A stretch of DNA of 64,000 bases from contig JAJLRJ010000002.1 in NCBI GenBank assembly GCA_024195265.1, forward strand, positions 52,702,251-52,766,250, written 5' to 3'. Under the pieces are notes generated by a model, which searched no databases, was not told where the DNA came from, and was given only the letters and a program-made list of their open reading frames with translations. The DNA is from Dendrophyllia cribrosa (taxonomy: Eukaryota; Cnidaria; Anthozoa; Scleractinia; Dendrophylliidae). The number at the start of each line of letters is the position of its first letter. The first letter of the stretch is position 1. Both the position numbers and the translations under genes were made by a program. This document shows positions 45,250 through 56,469 of this stretch, one piece after another.

Positions 45250-46840
45250 TTTACTTTTTAACCGTGCAAGAACTCTTACTACAAACACAACTCTTGATTT
45301 ACATGTATTTGTAAACACGTCCGTTAAGTCCACAGTCCTCCTTTTTCCCGCATGCATTTACTCTGGCCAAACGCTATTTACAACAACTCACTAGAAACAC
45401 ACGACACGTTACTCTATCCACCACGACCTTTATTGATACACTAATCAAACCTCTTTCTTTCAATCGTATCTCCTAAGCCAGACAATAGTCCCGCTATTTA
45501 ACGGGAGAAACGTCCGACAGAAAAAAACACATCATCGAAAAATCATAAAAGTTCTTTAATTCACATCTTACAACATGATTTTTGAAACTTTAACTACTTG
45601 GCACAGAATTTAAAAACAAACTTGGCTAAATATAAACAAATAGGCTTTATATATATATATAACGAGTTGTTTCTATAATGAAATAGCGCTAGCAGCAATA
45701 TTTCATGTCATAATTGCTCACCTCAGATTCTCTCTTCTTATTCTTCGGGGCGCCATGCTATCAAAGAAACTGTTAGTCCTAAAGCAACCAGTTAAGAAGT
45801 CATACGCTTACACAGTGACAGTTCACTGAAGCCTGAAGAAGTGAATATGCTCGCAAAAATACTAGAAGTTATTACGAGATCAGATGGGGGAAAATGCATG
45901 GTGCTCATTATAATTTAGACAAGTAAATTGCTGAAGATGATGATTTGACATATCATGTAACTCAAATGTTTTAAGTGATTGCAAAATTTCCGTCTAAAAA
46001 GGGGCATACCAGTATCATGATTATTTTACCGGTGCTATTATAATGTTAAGGATCGTAATTTATGAGAATATCCGTCCTGAAGCCTCGCCTCAGGGAACTG
46101 TAATAGTCCAACAATGACGGAAATAGCTGCAACAGCAACGGTGACATAGCGTCAGTGTCTTCAACGTACTCAGCACTTTGCATGCTCTTCCTGTCACGAA
46201 GTCAAAATGCAACGTTGTTGTGTGGTCACGTTGCTGTTGTTTGTTGCCTTATTCTCAGATCAGGAACATCCGTAAATGAGTACTACTACGCATGCGCTTA
46301 CTGTCACGTTGTCACGTTAACACGGTCACGTTGTCACGTTGTCGCAGTTGTCAGTAATGTCAAATCTAAATCTACTTACCGTTGAAAATAACACTTTCTT
46401 TCTGATCCTAACCATTCTAATTCTGACATACAACTGTTTTCTTTAGAAGCTATTAGCATTTCTCGTGACTCGATACGTAAAACCAGGGAATCACATCTTA
46501 TCTATGAAGCTATAGTCCCGGCAAAATGTCCTTAGACCTATCACTAACTAATTGCAACAGAAGTATTGTTTTCGCCAAATAATTGTTTAAGTGCCTTTAA
46601 ACAACATATCAAAAGTCTACAAAAATCTATGAAGGAGAAAGTCAATAATTTGACGAGAACTAATAAGAACCAAACGAGATGAACAAATGCGATGGAATGA
46701 TAATACATAATGATAATACATGTTTTCAATTTCGTCATGATTATTTTCCACTGTTTTCTGCATATTATTCTTCTATATTGATAACTTCTCCTTGAATACA
46801 AGGTGATCACAATATCACATTGTAAAGTTAGAAACATCTA
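45250..46840. other. Intergenic DNA; GTCACGTT-rich patch
   Basis: No gene. Between 46190 and 46350 the word GTCACGTT and variants occurs about seven times. The 97-codon minus-strand frame at 46544-46837 shows no known motif. Confidence 0.5.
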
Positions 46841-46841
46841 C

Positions 46842-46885
46842 CTGACGAAGGTTCGTCAAACCAGCCGAAATATATATAGGTTAAA
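46842..46885 (+). other. Hammerhead-like core motif
   Basis: CTGACGAAGGTTCGTCAAACC then AGCCGAAATATATATAGG: a CUGA-N-GA box, a possible short stem (GGTT/AACC) and GAAA. Possibly a retroelement end. Stems I and III were not established. Confidence 0.3.
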
Positions 46886-47209
46886 TTATATGATATTGAG
46901 TGCAATTTGGAATAAAGGAGCTCGAGTAAACTTTCAAAAGCTGACAAAATTTGACAAAATTTGTGGCCTTTGAAAAAATTGCGAATAACAATAATTAAAA
47001 TAATATATTATTATAATAATAATAAATATAATAATATACAAGTGGGCTATGTCACTACAAGTGATTTTCAATAGGGCACTGTACAAAAAAAATAAAACAT
47101 AAAAAAAAGTTAAAAAGCTAAAAATATAATAAACCTGAAATAAAACTAATTAAATAGGAATATTAAACACCTAAGAAAACTGGAATCGAAAGAACTAGAA
47201 ATTACTATT

Positions 47210-47660
47210 GAAATTTAAACCTGTTATGTAATGATATTCTAAAAGCATCATGTGGTAGGTTTCTTATCTCCACGGGGAGGGCGTTCCAATCTGGTAAGGT
47301 ACTATTTAGGGATCTAAGCAATCCCCAGTTAGTATTTGATTTCATGTGTCCCTTGAGTGGGTGTTATAACTGTGATGGTCTAACCCTCGAGTAATCATAC
47401 TGTTTCTGTTACTGTCATTAATTAAATTATACATGAAAAGACAGCGTTGCATTAATTTGTCTTCTGGTTGATAGATTCATCCACTTCAGATCTAAGAGTG
47501 CTTCAGTTGAAGAAGAATGTGGCGCTCTATCCAGAACTATCTTGGCTGCTTTACTCTGAAGAACTTGGATGGAACCCATTAAAACTCTGTTGTTTTGTCA
47601 CCCCATACGATACTTGCATATTCAAGAATGGGGATGACCATTGTCGTGACAAAAACCTTC
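47210..47660 (-). pseudogene. LINE ORF2 C-terminal fragment
   Basis: Read on the minus strand: PILEYASIVWGDKTTEF, then in another frame VLQSKAAKIVLDRAPHSSS and LKWMNL, later DWNALPVEIRNLP. These are the usual landmarks of the region after the RT domain in CR1/jockey-type LINEs. Frameshift near 47578; several stops later. 5' truncated. Confidence 0.72.
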
Positions 47661-47859
47661 CTTGCATAAACAGGGAGATGTTGGATTCTTTTAAAGACAT
47701 CTAGCCTATTCGCAATTTTACTTTGTAGAATGCTCATTTATTCCAAAATTGCATAAGAATAATCATGTGATTACTTGTTAATACCTGGCATTTTTAACTT
47801 TTTAGTTATTTCAGGGTGCTGGTACCATTTAATTATTATATTCATATTTAATTAATCCG

Positions 47860-47916
47860 TGTAATTTATTTATTTGAACATCTTTGGGGTACAATAAAGC
47901 TTTTGTTGTTGTTGTT
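47860..47916 (+). repeat. LINE 3' tail with (GTT)n
   Basis: ATTTATTTATTTGAACATC...TACAATAAAGC then GTT repeats: looks like the 3' end of a different, plus-strand LINE. Confidence 0.5.
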
Positions 47917-49229
47917 AATACTATACATGCGAAAATTCCTGTCACGTTGCGATTTTTTTCGTTACAAAAACTCACTTTGCTACTCTTTAAGAACTACACG
48001 TCAGATTGGTCGAAGTACTGACAGGTAAATGTATGCGTGAATATTCATGCACTCTCTACAAGAACGGAATAACGAGTTTTTTTGCATTTCAACTAACTTC
48101 TTTCGTAGCTACTGTTAGAAACTTTGTAAGAGAACGAAGCAAAACATGGAAGTCGCCATGTTTCTGCTGTTATTCGCATTCAGATGTGGTTGAAAGGTTT
48201 CGATGTACGCTGTCGCCGTTTTGGTTATTTGCACAGAAGCGGGAAAGTCTTCTTTAAGGTGGCTCCAAGTTTTTTTTTGGTCACATTTCTCTTTTCGAAT
48301 GCGCTTTTACATAATCTTACCTAAGCTCAATAAACCAGAATTTGATTCGAGATGTTAGGCTTGGATAAAAGTTTTGAACGATGCTCTTTCTATGCTAATC
48401 AGCGTTGCCATAGCAACGGTAAACAAACATGGCGAAAAACAGGTTTTTCCTAAGTATCTTTCGATTTTGGGGCTATCCGCGACAAGCGAATACATGCACT
48501 GTAATCTATACAGTGTAGCACACTAAATGGCGCAATTTCAAACAAATTAAACTGTTCAATTTTGAATAAATCGCTGAAACATTTTTAATATGTGTTTTTT
48601 TCATATTTGAAATGTAAGCGGCCAAAGCATTCCATATCTTATAAAATTACCACAGAAAGTTTCCTCAGACTTAATTATTACTCCCTGCAATTTGCTTTGA
48701 CTAACTCCTCGGCAATAAAGAGATCGAGTTTTTTATTCAAAAGTAGTTTTAAAAGAGTGAAAACGTCAATCAAAACTGCATTCAAATGAAAAGCTCGATC
48801 CCTTTATTGTCTCTTTCTTTATCTCATTTTGTTTCAGCATGGCTCGAGAATCGAGATTCGTTCACCTATCATAACTGTCAATCATTATGAATTTCAAGTT
48901 TTTGCACACAATTTCAACTTTCTGCACTGTTAATTGACATTCTTTCAGCCAATCAGAATGAAGAAATGTTTGCATGTATATTATTATGTACAAAACAAAA
49001 TATACGCTGTTTTCGGCTTTGTTTTAAAGTGTTTTATAGTCAGTTGTCAATTAAATGTTAAACTAGAACCGAATAAAGAAATGAGCCGACAAAGGTTTGA
49101 CATTTCATTTACTTATTTTCCTTTGGCTTGTAGTTGATAAAACGCAATTTCAGTCATAAATTGTTAGCCCGTCTTTTTCTTTGGGGAAGATTTAAGACTA
49201 AAAGCCAAATATACTAGTCATTAAAGCAT
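47917..49229. other. Intergenic DNA, no gene
   Basis: No supported ORF. A stretch near 48255-48440 (TTTAAGGTGGCTCC... GCCATAGCAACGG) has MITE-like words but no paired end was found. Confidence 0.45.
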
Positions 49230-49870
49230 CGATATTCATTCTTGCCTGAATCATTTTTGGGTGAAAAGCCAAGCTCAAACCCGAGAAAAAGGGAAACAGT
49301 CGACATCTGCAGGTGTAAAAAATATAACAAAAGGCAGTACGAACAAAACTGTTTTGCACTATATTTTAATTTTTGTCACCTGCGTTTTCGCGAATGGAAA
49401 ATTTCTATTTTCCCGATTTCAAATGAACTAAAACGGACGGCATCTTTTTTAGTTTATTTGAAATCGTTATCTTGACAGTAAACTTGTATCACCCGTTTTT
49501 GCTTGGTCATCTATATAAGATGGCGCAATGTTAATTTATGAACGTTTCACAATGGTCCTGAAATGCAACCGAACTGAAGTATTGCGTTTACCTTGCTGTT
49601 TAATTTTCTTGCTTTTGTTCGTAATTATTTAAATTAGCAAGATGTTTATCAGGGATAATTTTCGTGTCATAGTTCCTCCATTTGTTAGCGGGAAAACGTT
49701 TCCTGCCGGATACTCAGCTAAGTTATATATATAGATATATATAAATTCATAAAATAACAATTTTCGAATGATAACACGACACTTATACGTTGGTCCTTTA
49801 AAATTGAAATAATTTAAATCGCGTTTTCATTATTTATTCTCTTAAAAACAACTCACACATGTGTCGTCCT
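49230..49870. repeat. Third, diverged copy of the 36.2-36.95 / 38.1-38.9 kb segment
   Basis: AAACCCGAGAAAAAGGGAAA, TCGACATCTGCAGGTGT, GATGGCGCAATG, AGCAAGATGTTTATC and GCCGGATACTCAGCTAAG appear in the same order as in both tandem copies near gene B. It sits 0.5 kb downstream of gene C, as the others sit downstream of gene B. Confidence 0.7.
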
Positions 49871-50399
49871 GTTCTGTCTGTTAGGAAAAAATCAATACTG
49901 CTAACCATAGCATCTTGACGAATCCAAAAGATGTTAAAATACATGATGGTTAATTTTACATAAAGACAAAAATACATCCAGTTGGGATATTGGAAATTTT
50001 TGATGACTTATATAAAGTCCAAGGCAAGGATTTACAGTTCCGTCGTCACTGACTACTAAATGCAGTTGTCGGAATAAACAGTTCCAAATTTTTCGCCTCA
50101 TTACAATATATAACGCTTCTGGGCAGACGTTTCTAATTGATTATCAATGGTAAATTAGTGATCCGTGTACCCTGATAAAGAACATTATATGTCTACTGTA
50201 GTTATGATTGCGACGAATGCATCATAGCAAGTTAAGACCTTAATCCTTGTCGACTAGAATACTCTTACTACGCGTTATAAAATCTGGCTGATTAAAAATT
50301 GTCATTAAATGTTTCTCTTTTGCTAAATCTGCTTTTTAGGCAGACTAATTTGTCTGTTTCCGGAGTTCATAACTAGCTCGGTCCGTAAAGACGTTTTAC

Positions 50400-50780
50400 C
50401 TACACCGCGGCAGACGAGATCAGTCCGTATTCCTTTATAAACCAAGCCTTAACAGCCTTGATTTCACCATCTAGCTCACAACAATTATTGTTTGTTCCAT
50501 TAAAGCCAGAAGAAAAGCTGTTGAAAACACTTTCGCTGGACTTCATGCAGAGGGTTTTGGTCGCTACTTCTTCGAAGAAGTCCGGAAACATGACCCGGGC
50601 AAAGCGAGAGACGTCCTTGCTGTAAGATTGAAGTTTAGCTTGTGAACTCAATGAATCATCACCATCAAAACCCGACGAGCAGCTTGCAGACTCGTCTTTG
50701 TAAAATAAGGTAGTTTGAAACGCTTCATCTTGACTTTCTCTACTCTGTTGGCGTGCCATGTCAGAGAGATTCAACATCAA
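50400..50780 (-). CDS. Gene C: small acidic protein, most diverged paralog
   Basis: Intronless ORF of 126 aa starting MMLNLSDMARQ. Shared blocks: DEAFQTTLFYKDES, acidic GFDGDDSLSSQ, RFARVMFPDFFEE, MKSSES, then C-x-LD-x-EIK and WFIKEYGL; a short AV repeat and a five-residue longer C-terminus set it apart. Roughly half the residues differ from A and B while the frame stays open and in-frame indels predominate, which argues for selection on the protein. Function unknown. Confidence 0.65.
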   Translation of the reverse strand: MMLNLSDMARQQSRESQDEAFQTTLFYKDESASCSSGFDGDDSLSSQAKLQSYSKDVSRFARVMFPDFFEEVATKTLCMKSSESVFNSFSSGFNGTNNNCCELDGEIKAVKAWFIKEYGLISSAAV

Positions 50781-50789
50781 CCCGACTCA

Positions 50790-51347
50790 ATTTGAAAAGC
50801 GAGAGCTAGATTTTGATTCCAGTTGTTAATTGGCGTATAAAACCTCCGAACCTTCTAGCTTCGCAGGTCTTAACTCGACAACACCATCCGTATACTGAAA
50901 CACTGGCTGAGTATTCGTGAAACTATTAAGGGTAAAGTTACGTAACTAACCAAACTTGCACACGACTCTGCACGTGCGCTCATGATCGATGCATACAAAT
51001 TTATGCTATTTAAAAATAGTACATGTAGTTATTTTTGTCACAATGAGCTTGCTTATCATACTGAGCATGGTAATAATATTGATATGAAAAGAGCTAAAAC
51101 GAAAATTGTAAAAAAAGTGTGATTGACTTTATTTTTTCATTTGATGAAACAAATGAAAAAAAATATACCGAATTCATTTTGTTCAATTTTGTTCAATCAA
51201 GAAGTCAAAATTGCCCATTCTTGTGGAATTTTGACCTTTTCGGCCATTATTTTGTCTCTTTACAGTGTAGTTAATATTTATTTGCTTTCGTCGCTTTTGC
51301 TGATTTTTTTTCTTCGTATTTAAAGATCATTAAGCAATATTAACCCT
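50790..51347. other. Upstream of gene C
   Basis: No gene. Contains part of the TTAAAGGGGCACTGTT MITE family (about 51185-51300, TTGCCCATTCTTGTGGAATT). Confidence 0.45.
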
Positions 51348-51987
51348 TTAAGGAGGTTAGAAAGGGTTTCAGCTGCGCGCGCGACGTGCACTCGTCATGC
51401 ATTGACGCACGCGTCAGCCGATTTTCCCCATCAAAAAGTGGCGCGCGCAGCTCACTGGAAATAAAAATACTGAGTAAAATCGCGCGAACCGGGAATAATT
51501 CGTGCATGAAATATTCCTCTTTATCTCAAAAGTTTGTTTAGGTGACCTATCCTGATTTTCTATATACAAGCACTATTCGGTATTTCCTATTTTAATTAAG
51601 AGTTTGAGAACAAATTATCTAGCGGAATTTTTTTTGTTTTCTGACAACAACCTTTTTGGAAATAACTTGATTTCCAAAGATTTTTATCATTGCACCAAAA
51701 AGAAAAGGAAATTAGCGGTGCTTTCCAAATTGAGAAAAAACTAATAGGTCACCGGATTAGTTTCATACATGTAGATAATAGGCGAAAACTGAGTTTTGGA
51801 GGCTCTTTTCAGAGACCTGTACTGTTACCATGGCAATGACTATGACGTCATAAGCACCTTTAAATTATTGCTTGTTAATGGCGTCATACAGATATCCAAA
51901 AGTTGTCCATATCATCGGTTGGGTCATTTTTTTAATATTTCACCATTTAGACACACTATTGAAAGCAAGAAACCCTTACGAGCCGCC
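51348..51987. repeat. 640-bp TIR element
   Basis: Left end TTAAGGAGGTTAGAAAGGGT, right end complement of AAACCCTTACGAGCCGCCTAA; ends are imperfect. GC-rich CGCGCGCGACGTGC block near 51373. No ORF of note. Confidence 0.55.
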
Positions 51988-52310
51988 TAATAAGCCCAAA
52001 TTAATTTTTGTTATTTTCTAAGATTTTTTAGTGGAGTTGTTGAATTGGCTATATTTTACATTTACAATAACAGTAACAAATTTTGGCAACATATTAACAA
52101 ATTTATTAATACGTTACTAATAAATAATTTTAACAGTTGGTTTAACATTCAGTTAATGTGCACGCAACATCTTGACTTGAATGTTTTATGGTGTATTGCA
52201 CTCTTCATTTGGTCATGAAAATTACTGCAAGTGTCAACACTGTAGAATGATAGCCAGTTTACTAAATATAATTTTTGATACTACATTTTTTCCCAGCTAC
52301 ATTCTGTCCC

Positions 52311-53355
52311 ATTCTCGTCCCCAGAGCCTTCGTTTCGTTTGGTCAGCGGAAAAAACGAAGGCTCTGGGAACAGTGCCTTCCGGATGTCGTAAAATCCACG
52401 ACATCCGTTAGCGCATGCTTAATGCATTAATGTACTATTGCGCTTGCTCAATGCCAGAAACCGGAAATAAAAAAAAACTTTAGTGTGTGCATTCTCGTCC
52501 CCAGAGCCCTCGTTTCGTTTGGTTGAGCTCTGGAGACGAGAACGCTGTGTGTGTGTGGAATGGCGTTCGAAAGGACTGTACAAGACTTAACAATTACAGA
52601 AAAACGTCGCGCTGAAAAAGAAAGAGAAAAGCTATACGTGCTGCTGTTATTTAGAAGAAAGATTGTCTTTGTATTTTTCTTTGTATTTTGCCTACTGGTT
52701 TTAGAAAATTCTAGATAAGTCAACCGATTTCTTTCGTTTTGGAGTTGTGTATTTATCGTTTCGCCACTGAACGCTATCATATCCGACCAAATCAGTTGAT
52801 GGGACAGCTAAGTTTGTTGATGGACACGCTGTGGTCATTGATTAGGCTTATTTCATCGAACAGTGGAAAGAAATATCGAGGAATTTTTGTTTTGCATTCG
52901 TTTCATGTTATTTTAATTGGGCATCGAGTGATCTTCGTTTCCCTAGATTTGTATTTCAAGTTGTAGCAAAGAGTACTACCTAATAAAGAAAATATAACTT
53001 GCTTACGAGAGTGCTGATAACGTTGTTGTTGTTATTTAAAATGGGTAATCAGATCCCGTTATACTTTGAAATTTAGCAGCCGTATCTTTACCTGCTAAAC
53101 CAAACAAAACTGGTTGACATTGGTCGTTGAATGCGTTGAAATTAAAACGTTGGTTTTGTTGATGCAGTCGTCATAGGACGTTAACATTTGAAATTCAACC
53201 GGAAGTAAAACCTTATGCGTAGAGGCGTATTTTTTTTTACCTTGTTGCGCATTCATTTTTAAACAGCCAATCAAAAATTCAAATTTTTGTCCGTTACCAG
53301 AGCTACACGAGACGCAATTTTAAAAAAAACCGTGGGGCTCTGGGGACGAGAATGT
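52311..53355. mobile_element. ~1.05-kb element with ATTCTCGTCCCCAGAGCC ends
   Basis: Perfect inverted ends, flanked by ATTCTGTCCC on both sides (52301-52310 and 53356-53365), probably a target duplication. Internal copies of the end sequence near 52494-52545 suggest a nested or rearranged element. No transposase recognised. Confidence 0.7.
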
Positions 53356-53439
53356 ATTCTGTCCCTAAAACACAGAGTGGTTGAGTGTCACTAGTGTCAT
53401 AGGTCCAAATTCTCCATTGTAATTGGGAACTTCTAGATC

Positions 53440-54018
53440 CCTTCCCTAGTGAAACCCGTCATATCGAGGTCATAGCCACCAAAATAATTGTTTTGTGGCT
53501 TTCCTGGTCCCAGGAAATCGTTATCACTGTCATCTGGAAGGTTAAGTTCGTCCTGTTCTTCCACAAATTAGGGGACTTTAGATTGGACTACGAGTACGAG
53601 ATTATGTACTAGTACGACTATTAAAACCTTGTTCGCGTGCTCTAAATAACCATTTATCACACCAATTTTTTACCAAGAGTCTTCTTATCTTCTGGTCTGC
53701 AACAGGAAGGACTAAAAGCTCTGGGGACGTGACGTGACGTGACGTGGTTTAACTTCAAAGTCGTACTCGTACTCAAATCTAAAGCTCCCAATTATCATTC
53801 AGTGTGAGATTTTCACTCTGGCTGTCGTATTCTAAACTTTCGACATCAGAATTCAAACTATCATCAGGTATATCGAAATCTCCATCAAAATATTCACGAA
53901 TTTCATTCACAGTATATATAACGTTTCCTACCTCCAGACAAGTTGTGCTACTAACGAAAAACTTGTTCTCTTTGTAACAATCGAAAATGTTATGAAAATC
54001 TCGCAGAAACTCGCTCAA
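53440..54018 (-). pseudogene. Acidic ORF split by a MITE
   Basis: A minus-strand frame from 54018 (no ATG; the first codon is TTG) ends at 53779 with a TAG supplied by the MITE end. It reads FLRDFHNIFDCYKENK and an acidic DGDFDIPDDSLNSDVES. Beyond the MITE, FVEEQDELNLPDDSDND continues in open frame to 53437 or so. The halves look like one acidic protein. Origin unknown: host exon or transposon gene. Confidence 0.4.
53574..53783. repeat. 210-bp MITE inserted in acidic ORF
   Basis: CTTTAGATTGGACTACGAGT on the left, ACTCGTACTCAAATCTAAAG on the right; three GACGT units in tandem near 53728-53745. Confidence 0.65.
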
Positions 54019-54331
54019 ATGGAAAATAATACCACCAGGGGTTTCAATGTAGGGGAGGACTGGTAACTAACTTAAAGAAAAACGGCTGATGAAAATGACT
54101 GCGGGCTATTGCCATGGCCACAAAAGTGGGCGTTAAAGGGTTGCGCAGGCTCCTTGCCATAATCATGAAAATACGATATATCAGTCAGAACAGTGTCCCG
54201 TTAATTTATGTATTATTAACACAAGATCCGGTTCATGATGAATTAACATCGTTATGCATGCATAACAAACGTTTTCCGAAAGCAAACCTCGCAAAAGAGT
54301 TTTACAATTTTATATTCTCATTTTTTCCCCA

Positions 54332-54337
54332 TTTATT
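54332..54337 (-). terminator. Possible polyadenylation signal of P3
   Basis: AATAAA on the minus strand about 205 bases after the P3 stop codon. Confidence 0.35.
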
Positions 54338-54540
54338 TTCCACAGTCTTCATCAAAATGACATAATTCTTATTATATATTGAAACAACTCGTTATATTTA
54401 AACGTAGTTCAAGTTAATCATTCGACATGGAATTCACTCCTTCATAATCCCTTGTTTGGCAAGTGTAAAGATGCATTGAAAAGTTTTCTTTGTTGTCGGG
54501 AAGCAGTTTCAGATAAGTTAATTTCAACAGCTCTTAATTG

Positions 54541-54627
54541 TTAAGTCATCTTCCGTTTTGAAGAGCAATAGGACTTCACAATCCAACACAACTCGTCTAC
54601 GGCTTTGCCATCATAGGAAGGCGGAAT
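54541..54627 (-). CDS. P3 exon 2: two-cysteine mature region
   Basis: Found by looking for the P1/P2 pattern downstream of P3 exon 1. It follows a CACGTTTAG acceptor in phase 0 and runs 28 codons to TAA. It reads DELCWIVKSYCSSKRK: cysteines at precursor residues 52 and 59 (C-x6-C), the same spacing as P2 and the same positions as P1. The basic end resembles P1. The intron is 1638 bases, shorter than in P1 and P2. Too short for ORF scans. Confidence 0.65.
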   Translation of the reverse strand: MPPSYDGKAVDELCWIVKSYCSSKRKMT

Positions 54628-55641
54628 CTAAACGTGAGAATTAAAAAGCATAAAATAATAGATAAGTGATGTAAAACGGATTTTTATTTGCTGTCAAAAG
54701 CGCTCCTAAAGCAGCACTCTGCATTTGATGTTCTTTAATCATACGGAGGGGTTGGGGCTGCAGGGAGGGGTTTAGCGCAATACTTCCCTAAATAAGCTGT
54801 TACCATAACCGTTACGTTCTTCCAAAAGGCTTAGTTTGTAGCCATGTTTGGTTTAAAAAATTACAAATTTATAAAATTTGCGACTGAAATAGTTCACAAT
54901 AACAGATGTAATAAACAAAGACTTAGCGTGAATGGAGTCCGATTGGGTATTTAGTTTCGGTTTTCTTTCACGGATAAACAGCATTTCATAAATTGAACAG
55001 TCCAGTTTTGCTTTGCACTTCTTCAGGATAGAGATCTGGCTGGCAAGGTCGGGGGGAAATGTAAAAATATAAGGTCATTTAATGCGTCACTCCGAAGCAA
55101 AAGGGTTTCCTATGAGGATTCAGTTCGCTAAATATATAAGTGGTCGTTTTCTTCTAAACGAGCATGGTGGCTTATCCTTTATATTCCAAATGTTTGAAGA
55201 ACTACGACTCTTCACGATTTTGTTATTCGATTTGGAAGTACTCTTATGGAATCACTTTTACAATCTAGTTTTAGACGCTTTCCTAGGAGCGTGAAGATGC
55301 TGAAACTTCCCTATGACTTCATTATAGTTTCTCTTTTTCGGCGTTAACTTAAATTAAGGCGTTTCACTATAAGATTGTTCACGGCGGTGCCAAACGACCC
55401 TAAAAAGGATCGTTTAGGCTAATTTTGTTTCTTTTGCACATTTCCTCACCAAATTATTTCAGTGGATAAAAAAAAATCTGACGTCAAAATTGGTGTCGTC
55501 ACAAAAACACGTGGTACAAAGTTTCTAATTTTATACCACCAAAAAACTGATTTGAATGAGCTTGACTAGGAGACAAATACCAAAAACCGTAACTTGCTAT
55601 GACAAATATTTCTCGAGTTATAACAATTTCATGAAATCTCC

Positions 55642-55680
<39 letters not shown>

Positions 55681-56265
55681 TCGAACCGTTCATTTCCTAT
55701 AAAATAAACTCCTATGGTAATTTTTTCACTTTTCTTTAAGTAAAGCTAAGAATTTGATAAAGTAAAGTGCTTAGTGTTGGAAAAAAATAGTATGGTTTTA
55801 GATGTTTGATTTTCTCCTCTAAAACTTTAATTTAAGCAATGAAATAATTGTGACGTCACATTTTATACGTCATAAAATTAGGATTTTGGTGTTAACGATG
55901 GTAGGAAAAACTAAGATCTTAAATATTGCCGTCACAACTTAGCAAATTAGTTCTATTTTACAGCCCTATAATGTGACAATGGGCATGGTGACCCCCTCTT
56001 TTTATTTTATTTTTTGATATACTATTATATTTGTTCGATGGAATCACCTTAAGTGTCTAAACGTTTTGAAAATGGAATCTTATTCTCTAAATTCGCGAGC
56101 TTGAAGTTTACTTTATCTGGAGTTTTAGTGTGATCATTCAAATGGAAGGTCCAGTGGAGTATTTTTTATACCACTCTTAGTTTTTTTATATTTTGCAAAA
56201 CAGAATTTTGATTGTTTTTTCATTTTTATCTTGACAACTGTTCGGTGTCAAAAAACGAGGTGTAC
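54628..56265 (-). other. P3 intron
   Basis: GT-AG intron with a poly-C tract at 55643-55677 and AT-rich filler. A 70-codon plus-strand frame at 55082-55294 has no motif. Confidence 0.6.
55643..55677 (+). repeat. Poly-C tract
   Basis: Thirty-five C within the P3 intron. Confidence 0.9.
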
Positions 56266-56379
56266 CTTCTCTCGTTTGCCTCTGTGTGGGAGCCCTGCGC
56301 CCGCTGTAAATGCGTTCCCCTCTGGTAGAAAAACGACAAAAACCATCACGAGAATAACTGCTGCCGCCTTTGCGTTCAT
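56266..56379 (-). CDS. P3 exon 1: secreted two-cysteine peptide precursor
   Basis: Thirty-eight codons from ATG at 56379. Signal peptide residues 1-23 (MNAK start as in P2's MNAR; core AVILVMVFVVFL; ends Gly-Asn-Ala). FTAGAG at 24-29 and GKR at 34-36 fall at exactly the same residue numbers as in P1. Donor AAG|GTACAC, phase 0. An upstream in-frame Met exists but would bury the signal sequence, so I chose this ATG. Precursor 66 aa. Inverted relative to P1 and P2. No clear TATA box was found at the usual distance. Confidence 0.72.
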
Positions 56380-56469
56380 AGTCCGTTTTATGGCCCGAGC
56401 TGTGTGCCTCTCAGATTTTTTTTTTGCAAACAATGTGTGCGAGAATAGGACCGATCGCGGAGTTTGCTG

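Noticed and set aside
53779..54018. Exon 2 of P3 at this position
   Set aside because: It has phase-compatible acceptors but lacks the close cysteine pair; 54541-54627 fits the family much better.
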